Source: Patescibacteria group bacterium
GTDB taxonomy: Bacteria > Patescibacteriota > Microgenomatia > UM-FILTER-40-11
Direction: 5' to 3'
DNA: 12,100 nt
NCBI GenBank assembly: GCA_023473205.1
Contig: JAMCYY010000086.1
Coordinates: 1-12,100, forward strand
Shown: positions 1 to 4,198 of the stretch, piece by piece
How positions within the stretch are numbered: position 1 is the stretch's first letter
Layout: each line of letters begins with the position of its first letter
Made by a program: the position numbers and the translations under genes
Notes under the pieces: model-generated
Database searches by the model: none
The model's input: the letters and a program-made list of their open reading frames with translations, nothing else
What the model was told of the DNA's origin: nothing

Positions 1-293
1 GGGATGATTATTTGTAATCATTTAATGGATCAACAGGTTTACGATAAAAGAATGGTCAAAAAATGTTTGAGAAAAATCAATTTGGGAAGCTTTTAACGTC
101 TTCAAAGGTAAGAGAAATTAGGAAAAAAGCTTCTGACCTAAGATCTGATTTTTGCCGAGAATGCAAATATTTTAAACTGTGCCTTGGCGCTTGCCCAATG
201 ATGTGGACAAAATATGACCCAAAGGAAGTTATTCACGGATTTAAAAAGGAAGGAGGTGAAAAACAAATTAAAAAAGATGAATGCGCTTGTTGA
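1..293 (+). CDS. C-terminal (SPASM) part of a radical SAM enzyme, partial, with apparent frameshift
   Basis: The 5' end lies outside the window. Frame 1 from base 1 encodes a stretch around ICNHLMDQQVY that resembles the part of SPASM domains just before the conserved 'FEK' segment. The reading then continues in frame 3 from about base 63 as FEKNQFGKLL and on to a cysteine cluster CRECKYFKLCLGAC (CX2CX5CX3C), and ends in DECAC. In SPASM enzymes these cysteines hold auxiliary 4Fe-4S clusters, and the last cysteine lies further downstream, as here. The two frames are joined by a -1 shift at the A6 run at 58-63; frame 3 has a stop at 45-47 and frame 1 stops at 94-96, so the switch must lie between them. 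Relatives are peptide maturases or sulfatase-maturase-like enzymes. The radical SAM core with its CX3CX2C motif is not visible here, so the substrate class is inferred from the overlapping Cys-rich peptide gene. The frameshift may be a mutation, a sequence error or programmed. Confidence 0.68.
250..256 (+). promoter_or_regulatory. Shine-Dalgarno-like AAGGAGG inside the end of the radical SAM gene
   Basis: A full AAGGAGG lies within the upstream coding sequence. The next start in the peptide frame is ATG at 277 (20 nt away, longer than usual). A GTG at 256-258 overlaps the motif itself and would instead use the AAGGA at 246-250. It is the strongest ribosome-binding sequence in the left region and supports translation of the downstream peptide, but does not settle its start. 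Confidence 0.5.
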
Positions 294-441
294 TTTTTTT
301 AGTAAATTACCAACTGTCGACGAGGTTGATCGACGTTCTTTAAGTTTACGTCGACTGTGGAATAAAAAGGCCAAAGCGACTGGTGATTGTGATTGTTCAA
401 AGGATTGTAGCGATTGTAGCCCACAGTCATGCGGACCATAA
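277..441 (+). CDS. Small Cys-rich peptide, candidate RiPP precursor
   Basis: The 54-residue product from ATG 277 has two distinct parts. Residues 1-31 are charged and probably helical, with LPTVDEVDRRSLSLRRLW in the middle. Residues 32-54 are small and polar with cysteines at 38, 40, 44, 47 and 52 (CXCX3CX2CX4C), ending in GP. There is no signal peptide and no hydrophobic segment. The gene overlaps the last 17 bases of the radical SAM/SPASM gene in another frame, which suggests translational coupling. A leader plus Cys-rich core next to a SPASM maturase is the layout of several radical-SAM RiPP families, such as the ranthipeptides/SCIFF type, but I do not recognise this family. A GTG start at 256 would add seven Lys-rich residues (VKNKLKK), and an ATG at 214 would add more. 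Alternatives are a small metal-binding protein or a chance ORF; the cysteine pattern and the ribosome-binding sequence argue against chance. Confidence 0.58.
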   Translation: MNALVDFFSKLPTVDEVDRRSLSLRRLWNKKAKATGDCDCSKDCSDCSPQSCGP

Positions 442-443
442 AA

Positions 444-986
444 CTATTGCAATCTTTGTTCCAATACCTGCCAGAGAGTTCGTCGTAAAAGAAAAACGTC
501 GAATGAAGGATTTTCTATTTTTTCTAATCCCATTCTGATGAAAGTGTGGGATGAAATATTTGGTATACGATAAATTAGTACACCTTCTAGTTCTGGATGG
601 GTTGTGAATGTTATTTGCAAATATTTGAACATTACTGCCATTCCTAATCCGGAGCCTACCAGCTGCTCATCACCGATAACGCAGGAAACTTCGGCCACGT
701 TTGGTGTTTCCATTGGAGAGGGAATAAGTTTAGTGTGTCCAATTGGTTTTTGTTTATATATTATTTGTGAGTAATTGTTTGAATCACAAGCTTGTTTTAA
801 CCAACCCCTGATTCCTTTTTCCGAAGCAGGAGTGTTGGGGTACAAGTGTCTTCTAATTTTTGGATCCTTAAACTACCTTAAATATAATGGAACATATTGA
901 TCAATCAAAGCCGCTTCCAAAGGAACAAATGCAACTAAAGGACTGCTTTTTATAATTTCTTCCCTAAAAAAGTTTTCTACTCTCAT
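444..986 (-). pseudogene. GNAT-family N-acetyltransferase interrupted by one in-frame amber codon
   Basis: From ATG 986 the reading frame gives MRVENFFREEIIKSS and continues through YVPLYLR, then a TAG at 873-875, then FKDPKIRRHLYPNTPASE to a TAG stop at 444-446, about 180 codons in all. The frame is the same on both sides of the internal stop. The downstream part has the GNAT features: the acetyl-CoA-binding strand and loop as VAEVSCVIGDEQLVGSGLG, and a C-terminal NISSHTFIRMGLEKIE segment like the usual 'N..S...f.k.GF'. The interrupted position follows YLR and precedes FKDP, where relatives typically carry Trp (YL.WF.D), so TGG to TAG is the likely change. It would acetylate a small molecule or protein amine; the substrate cannot be told. 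It is convergent with the Cys-rich peptide gene, with two bases between their stops. A shortened product starting at TTG 845 would lack the N-terminal part of the fold. Confidence 0.72.
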
Positions 987-995
987 TTGGAAAAT

Positions 996-1001
996 ATTAT
1001 A
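996..1001 (-). promoter_or_regulatory. Putative -10 box (TATAAT) of the GNAT gene
   Basis: The minus strand reads TATAAT nine bases before the ATG at 986. Transcription would begin almost at the start codon, giving a leaderless or nearly leaderless mRNA. No convincing -35 element is visible, and no Shine-Dalgarno precedes this ATG. Confidence 0.4.
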
Positions 1002-1007
1002 CAACTG

Positions 1008-1106
1008 TTGTCATTCTGAGTCCCGATGTCCATCGAGGGAAGAATCTTCCCTAAAGCTAATTACAATGGAAAATGGAAAGTTGTGTCAAGATCTTTGCTC
1101 AGACAA
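1008..1106. repeat. Hairpin-rich MITE/REP-like element with imperfect terminal inverted repeats
   Basis: The left end reads TTGTCATTCTGAG (1008-1020) and the right end CTCAGACAA (1098-1106), which are imperfect inverted copies. Inside are two adjacent perfect stem-loops: CGATG-TC-CATCG (1024-1035) and AGGGAAG-AAT-CTTCCCT (1036-1052). Sequences of the GTCATTCTGAG...GAAGAATCT type are, from general knowledge, dispersed repeats in many bacterial genomes. There is no T-tract after the stems, so this is not a typical intrinsic terminator. It separates the GNAT gene from the small membrane protein gene. Copy number cannot be judged from one window. Confidence 0.5.
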
Positions 1107-1108
1107 TA

Positions 1109-1282
1109 CTACTTCCCTAGAAAAGTAAAGAGCTCGTAAACTAAAAATCCTGGCCAGAAGATGGCTTTAAAGAAGCCAATTACTCCTATCCAAAATGTTG
1201 TTGCATGCCCAATAAAGTAAACCAGAGCGCCAATAAAACCAAGGCCATAAATAGCCCCTGAACCATCAGCATAATTTTTCAT
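1109..1282 (-). CDS. Small membrane protein, 57 aa, two hydrophobic segments
   Basis: ATG 1282 to TAG 1109-1111 encodes 57 residues beginning MKNYADGSGAIYGLGFIGAL. Residues about 11-27 (IYGLGFIGALVYFIGHA) and about 29-48 (TFWIGVIGFF, then KAIFWPGFLV) are hydrophobic, joined by GHATT, and the end is VYELFTFLGK. The aromatic/glycine pattern, the internal KA.FWP motif and the VYELF end read as a conserved small membrane protein and match, from memory, uncharacterised proteins of 50-60 residues in candidate-phylum genomes. Function is unknown. The gene stands alone between a repeat element and the ASCH gene, and a promoter-like pair precedes it. It has no Shine-Dalgarno. Its short length makes it easy to miss in automated annotation. 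Confidence 0.72.
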   Translation of the reverse strand: MKNYADGSGAIYGLGFIGALVYFIGHATTFWIGVIGFFKAIFWPGFLVYELFTFLGK

Positions 1283-1294
1283 ACTAATATTTTT

Positions 1295-1322
1295 ACAATA
1301 TTTTTTATTAAACGTAAAGCAA
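1295..1322 (-). promoter_or_regulatory. Putative promoter of the small membrane protein gene
   Basis: On the minus strand TTGCTT (1322-1317) is followed after 16 bases by TATTGT (1300-1295). The -10 box ends 12 bases before the ATG at 1282, so the transcript would have a very short leader. The region is AT-rich, so chance matches are possible. Confidence 0.33.
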
Positions 1323-1356
1323 ATTAATAAATCTACAAAACTTTTGTTTTAGAAAA

Positions 1357-1716
1357 TTAAGAATGCCGTTTTATTCCTATTGCATAAATTCCATTATTTA
1401 TTATTCCTTCTTTGTATCCGGTTAGAGCGTTATAGCTTTCAACTCCGTGTTCAACTGTTTTCGGCTCGCTAGATAAAACATTTTCTACGCCTTCACTTTC
1501 CAGCATTTCTTTGACGTCTGGATAATGGTGAACAAAGACGACTTTTACTTCTAAAGTTTCGCTGGAGGAGTTGTTAACGAAAGTAATTAAATCTCCAGGC
1601 ATTAATTCGGAGTAAGGAATTTTATCAAATTCAGTTTGGGTTCTTCCTTCAACTTTCTTGGTTCCAGCTTTAATCGCCTTAAAAGGTCTGTCATTTAAAT
1701 CTAAAAAATATTTCAT
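1357..1716 (-). CDS. ASCH-domain (PUA-like) protein
   Basis: The product from ATG 1716 has 119 residues and starts MKYFLDLNDRPFKAIKAGTK. The segment AIKAGTKKVEGRT (residues 14-26) is the ASCH signature G-x-K-x-x-E-x-R. It is followed by LMPGDLITFVNN, the usual strand that ends in a basic or polar loop, then a central region with FVHHYPDVKEML and a C-terminal GIYAIGIKR strand. ASCH domains have a PUA-like beta-barrel and are thought to bind RNA; some act as nucleases or deaminase-like enzymes. The real role here is unknown. A TTG at 1734 in the same frame would add MDYNNI, but the fold begins at KYFLDL, so ATG 1716 is preferred. No clear Shine-Dalgarno is present. It is next to the IS remnant, whose left end lies about 70 bases upstream of the start, and may be part of the same accessory region. 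Confidence 0.68.
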   Translation of the reverse strand: MKYFLDLNDRPFKAIKAGTKKVEGRTQTEFDKIPYSELMPGDLITFVNNSSSETLEVKVVFVHHYPDVKEMLESEGVENVLSSEPKTVEHGVESYNALTGYKEGIINNGIYAIGIKRHS

Positions 1717-1783
1717 TATATTATTGTAATCCAAAAGGCTCTACTTAATATCAAAAATCAATACCCACCAATCTATGTGATAT

Positions 1784-1799
1784 TGACAGGTACCCCTTA
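1784..1799 (+). repeat. Left inverted repeat of the IS3-like remnant
   Basis: TGACAGGTACCCCTTA pairs with the right end in reverse complement (TGTCAAGTACCCCATT), 12 of 16 identical. It begins with TG, as expected for IS3-family ends. Confidence 0.72.
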
Positions 1800-1817
1800 A
1801 AATGCACTCAGTGTCTG

Positions 1818-1844
1818 TATAATTAAAGGACACTTTTAAGGAGG
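1818..1844 (+). promoter_or_regulatory. TATAAT box and AAGGAGG ribosome-binding site of the transposase orfA
   Basis: TATAAT occurs at 1818-1823 and AAGGAGG at 1838-1844. The latter lies nine bases before the TTG start at 1854, a normal spacing. The ribosome-binding site decides the TTG start, since the next residues KSTVSKEVKEEIL begin the helix-turn-helix region. No good -35 element is at standard spacing; the TTGACA in the inverted repeat is 29 bases away. Confidence 0.5.
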
Positions 1845-1853
1845 TGAAAACAT

Positions 1854-2111
1854 TTGAAATCTACTGTTTCTAAGGAAGTCAAAGAAGAAATTTTATCCAG
1901 AGTTAAAGCTGGAGAGTCAGCCAACGCAGTCGCTTAGAAGTATGGGGTTTCTCCTAAGACCATATACGGCTGATTAAGGTGGAGCACCACAAACAAAGTA
2001 AGTTGGATGGAACACATCAGGCTTAAAAAAGAGAACCAACAGTTAAAGGAAATTATCGGGGTACTTTCTCTGGAAGTTGCCAAGTCAAAAAAAAAGACAG
2101 GTAGGACGTGA
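1854..2111 (+). pseudogene. IS3-family transposase OrfA, broken by two stop codons
   Basis: From TTG 1854 the frame reads KSTVSKEVKEEILSRVKAG, ESANAVA, a TAG at 1935-1937, KYGVSPKTIYG, a TGA at 1971-1973, then LRWSTTNKVS and a charged stretch RLKKENQQLKEIIGVLSLEV. Relatives carry Gln before KYGVS and Trp in IYxWL, so CAG to TAG and TGG to TGA are the likely mutations. The first half is a helix-turn-helix that binds the element's ends; the second is a leucine-zipper-like coiled coil used in transposase assembly. The frame runs into an A9 tract (2087-2095) and ends at TGA 2109-2111 after SKKKTGRT. OrfB follows in another frame. TGA is a true stop elsewhere in the window, so recoding is not a good explanation. 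Confidence 0.8.
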
Positions 2112-2692
2112 GATTAAGGTCAAACTTCCGAAAGTGAGCCCCTCTCTTATATCCAAGTCTCTGGGTATTCCCAAAAGGAGTCTGTTTAACCCAAGACCAA
2201 AACAAAGTGAAACTGGTCCTGTCCTTAGGGATCAAACACTTAAAGTTCTTGAGCTTAACCCCGGATACGGATACAGAAGGATTGCTTTAGCTTTAAATAC
2301 CAGCAAGAAAAGAGCAAGAAGAGTGATGAAGCTATTTGGGATTAAACCTTACAAAAAGAAAGCAAGATGGACAAAAAAGAAAGATTATGTCAATCCTCCA
2401 TCAAAATACCCTAATTTTATTAAAGGAAGTTGTCCAATTAAGCCGAATGTGGTTTTTGCAGGAGATTTTACAAGGCTAAATTGGAATGGAAAAATAATCC
2501 ACTTAGCCACCTTTATGGACATCTTTACCAGAGAAATAGTTGGTTGGAGTGTGTCAACCAAACATACCACCGAGTTTGTAATTGACTGAATATATTTATC
2601 AATACATAAATTACTACAACAATGACAGGATTGTTACCAGATTAAAAACCAGCCCAGTTAAATACAAACAATCTCTTAGAAATTGTTCTTAA
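2077..2692 (+). pseudogene. IS3-family transposase OrfB, internal deletion in the DDE domain
   Basis: The N-terminal part, read in frame 1, includes a second helix-turn-helix (GYGYRRIALALNTSKKRARR, then VMKLFGIKP) and the start of the integrase-like core: PNVVFAGDFTRLNWNGKI with the first catalytic Asp, then FMDIFTREIVGWSV. It breaks after TTEFVID at a TGA (2587-2589). From 2588, in frame 2, the typical C-terminus of this family appears: EYIYQYINYYNNDRIVTRL, KTSPVKYKQSLRN, stop at 2690-2692. About 100 residues between the two parts, holding the second Asp and the Glu, are missing, so the product cannot be active. The TTG at 2077 is only the start of the open frame; in intact IS3 elements OrfB is reached by frameshifting from OrfA near the A-run at 2087-2095. 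Confidence 0.85.
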
Positions 2693-2694
2693 AA

Positions 2695-2710
2695 AATGGG
2701 GTACTTGACA
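2695..2710 (-). repeat. Right inverted repeat of the IS3-like remnant
   Basis: AATGGGGTACTTGACA ends in CA and mirrors the left end. It begins two bases after the stop of the orfB tail. Bases after 2710 (TTCACA) also resemble the outward extension of the left end if a small gap is allowed. Confidence 0.72.
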
Positions 2711-2731
2711 TTCACAAACTTGAGATGGATT

Positions 2732-2746
2732 ACACCTGGAAGGTGT
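2732..2746. other. Stem-loop between the IS remnant and the ZIP gene
   Basis: ACACCT-GGA-AGGTGT forms a perfect 6-bp stem with a 3-base loop, 16 bases beyond the ZIP stop codon. It could help end or stabilise the ZIP transcript on the minus strand, but no T-tract follows it in that direction, so it is not called a terminator. Confidence 0.3.
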
Positions 2747-2761
2747 GAAGCTAAAAAGAAA

Positions 2762-3484
2762 CTAAATCACTTGGGAAACAAAGAATATGGAGACAATGCC
2801 TAAAATGGTCATTAAAATTGTTCCGACTGACGAGTGTTTGCTGTGGGCTTCAGGCAAAATTTCTGAAGCGCCAATATAAAGCAAAAATCCGGCGAAAAAT
2901 CCTAAATAAATGACTAAAAGATTATCCGGCAGACTGAAGAATCTGGTTGAAATAACTCCTAAAACCGGAGCTAAAGCATCCAAAATTAAAAGTGAAATTG
3001 CTTTTTTAGTAGAATTTTTATGAACCAAGGCAAGAGTAACCGTATTAAGCCCATCGGCAAAATCATGAGAAATAACGGCAATCGCCACTAGAACCCCAAT
3101 TGCTGAAGAAACCTGGAAACCCAAACCAATACCAACGCCGTCAAGAAATGAATGACCAGCTAAAGCTAAAGCTGAAGCAACTCCAACAGAAGGATGTTTG
3201 TGTTCACCATATTCGTCTTCCTGAGCATGATGAATTAAAAGCATTTTTTCGGAAATATGAAAGACTAAAAATCCTAAAACTAAAGCAATCATCGGACCAA
3301 TCGGATTAATTTGCAGCAACCCGACCAATTCGATGATTTCCGGAAAAATATCAAAAGCCACAACAGCAAGAAGTACTCCGGCAGTAAAGCCTAAAATAAT
3401 GTGCAGTTTGTCTTTGTATCTTAAACCCGTAAGCCCGCCCAAAAAAGTGGAAACAAAACTTAAAATCGCAAAGAAAATTAGCAT
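2762..3484 (-). CDS. ZIP-family divalent metal transporter
   Basis: The 240-residue membrane protein fits the ZIP family, which carries Zn2+ or related metals (Fe2+, Mn2+) into the cytoplasm, although direction and metal are not shown by sequence. Hydrophobic segments cover about 1-20, 29-48, 63-80, 101-125, 126-152, 161-180, 188-206 and 221-239, in line with eight transmembrane helices. The binuclear metal site is visible as HSFLDG (111-116) and HDFADG (140-145). A His/acid loop HHAQEDEYGEHKH (85-97) lies between helices 3 and 4, the usual metal-binding loop. ASEILPEAH (206-214) supplies further possible ligands. The start ATG 3484 is supported by the promoter-like box just upstream. It is the last gene of the minus-strand block and seems separately transcribed from yraN. 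A lone ZIP importer suits an organism that depends on scavenging. Confidence 0.88.
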   Translation of the reverse strand: MLIFFAILSFVSTFLGGLTGLRYKDKLHIILGFTAGVLLAVVAFDIFPEIIELVGLLQINPIGPMIALVLGFLVFHISEKMLLIHHAQEDEYGEHKHPSVGVASALALAGHSFLDGVGIGLGFQVSSAIGVLVAIAVISHDFADGLNTVTLALVHKNSTKKAISLLILDALAPVLGVISTRFFSLPDNLLVIYLGFFAGFLLYIGASEILPEAHSKHSSVGTILMTILGIVSIFFVSQVI

Positions 3485-3504
3485 AGATAAAATCTATTAT
3501 AGCA
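3484..3504 (-). promoter_or_regulatory. Extended -10 promoter with palindrome at the start of the ZIP gene
   Basis: On the minus strand TGC-TATAAT (3504-3496) is an extended -10 element, ending 11 bases before the ATG. Between the box and the start codon lies the palindrome TAGAT-AAA-ATCTA (3484-3496), which would overlap the transcription start and could be an operator for a metal-responsive repressor; that role is inferred only from position. The mRNA would be leaderless or have a leader of a few bases. Confidence 0.45.
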
Positions 3505-3508
3505 AAAT

Positions 3509-3880
3509 TCACCACCCGGAAATACTTTTAACATAATTAACTCTTAAGATTTGGTAATTTTCGTCTAAAACTATCCCTACAAAATCAATTCTCAAACATT
3601 CCGGCAATTCTGGATGAAGGTTTTTATAATAAAGCCCGCTTCTTTTAACCGAAGAAATCTTTCGGGGAGTCATACTTTCTTCAGGTGAAATACGGTCACC
3701 CTGCATCCTGGTTTTCACTTCTACAAACACCAATGTCGGCAGGGCAGAATTATCTAAGGCCACAATATCCAGTTCTCCCCAATGTTTATGAAAATTCATT
3801 TCAACAATTTGAAAGCCGAGAGAAGTTAAATAGTGAGCTGCCATCTTTTCACCTAGTCTCCCAAGTGAAAGATTTTTCAT
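3509..3880 (-). CDS. yraN: YraN/UPF0102 family, predicted endonuclease-fold protein
   Basis: The 123-residue product matches the YraN family in length and layout. LGRLGEKMAAHYL (6-18) is the N-terminal helix with its conserved Gly and Glu. GELDIVALD (35-43) and FVEVKTR (52-58) form a PD-(D/E)xK nuclease-like core, with Asp38, Glu54 and Lys56 in place. The C-terminal half, with RIDFVGIVLDENY, is the usual strand pair. The biological role of the family is not firmly known; links to DNA processing or Holliday junctions have been proposed. The start ATG 3880 lies three bases after the rplS stop, so the two genes are almost certainly co-transcribed, a common arrangement in bacteria (often with rnhB between, absent here). 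No Shine-Dalgarno is present, consistent with coupling. It ends with TGA. Confidence 0.88.
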   Translation of the reverse strand: MKNLSLGRLGEKMAAHYLTSLGFQIVEMNFHKHWGELDIVALDNSALPTLVFVEVKTRMQGDRISPEESMTPRKISSVKRSGLYYKNLHPELPECLRIDFVGIVLDENYQILRVNYVKSISGW

Positions 3881-3883
3881 AAC

Positions 3884-4180
3884 TTAGGCTTTTTTGTTCC
3901 TTAGGTAGTAAAGCTTGGCCCGGCGCGGAGTAATTGATTTTTTTACTTCAACTTTAACAATCGAAGGCAAATTAATAGGAAAAATTTTTTCCACCCCAAT
4001 ATTCAAGGAAGCCACTTTCCTGACCGTAAAAGTTTTACTTGGCTCACGGCCATGAATCGCAATTATTCGGCCCTCAAAGCTTTGAATCTTTTCTTTGTCG
4101 CCTTCTTTTACTGATTGGCTGATACTGATAATATCACCCACCTTTACTTGTGTACCTTTAACCATGACTTGATTTGCCAT
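3884..4180 (-). CDS. rplS: 50S ribosomal protein L19, short form
   Basis: L19 sits at the interface of the large and small subunits. The 98-residue protein has the family core: VKVGDIISISQSVKEGDKEK (12-31), IQSFEGRIIAIHG (32-44), SKTFTVRKVA (48-57), GVEKIFPINLPSIVKVEV (62-79) and RRAKLYYLR (86-94). It is shorter than the common 110-120 residues because the N-terminal helical extension before the barrel is reduced to about ten residues and the C-terminal tail stops at RNKKA. Both ends being trimmed while the core is intact suggests natural reduction and not damage. ATG 4180 is chosen; a second in-frame ATG (Met6) is possible. It follows dnaE by 18 bases and precedes yraN by 3, within one probable transcript. 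No Shine-Dalgarno is seen. Confidence 0.95.
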   Translation of the reverse strand: MANQVMVKGTQVKVGDIISISQSVKEGDKEKIQSFEGRIIAIHGREPSKTFTVRKVASLNIGVEKIFPINLPSIVKVEVKKSITPRRAKLYYLRNKKA

Positions 4181-4198
4181 ATAGAGTTATATTTTAGG

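Larger units (their letters stand above)
1784..2710 (+). mobile_element. IS3-family (IS150-like) insertion sequence remnant, internally deleted
   Basis: The element is bounded by imperfect 16-bp inverted repeats, TGACAGGTACCCCTTA at the left and AATGGGGTACTTGACA at the right, matching at 12 of 16 positions with a shared GTACCCC core. It carries the two-gene layout of IS3 elements: orfA (helix-turn-helix) and orfB (DDE transposase). At 927 bp it is shorter than the usual 1.2-1.5 kb, because the middle of the catalytic domain is gone. The ends could extend outward to a shared TGTGA (left from 1776, right to 2716) if a small gap is allowed. No target-site duplication is seen with either choice of ends, which suggests an old insertion. 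Nothing encoded here could move it, though an intact relative elsewhere might act on the ends. Confidence 0.82.

Noticed and set aside
1283..1356. AT-rich palindrome CAAAAGTTTTG (within 1336-1348) as terminator of the ASCH gene
   Set aside because: The stem is made almost wholly of A-T pairs and too weak; no clear T-tract follows in the minus direction.
1357..1734. TTG 1734 as start of the ASCH protein
   Set aside because: The extra MDYNNI is not part of the fold, and an ATG at 1716 begins exactly at the first domain strand.
1854..2692. TGA or TAG recoding (genetic code 4 or 25, or Gln-TAG) as explanation of in-frame stops
   Set aside because: TGA ends gatC, MFS, yraN and the radical SAM frame, and TAG ends the ZIP, GNAT and small membrane genes at family-appropriate ends. 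The stops in the IS remnant come with a large deletion, so decay explains them better.
1776..2716. Longer IS boundaries sharing TGTGA at both ends
   Set aside because: They need a two-base gap between the ends and still give no target-site duplication; the 16-bp ungapped ends were preferred, with the longer version noted as possible.
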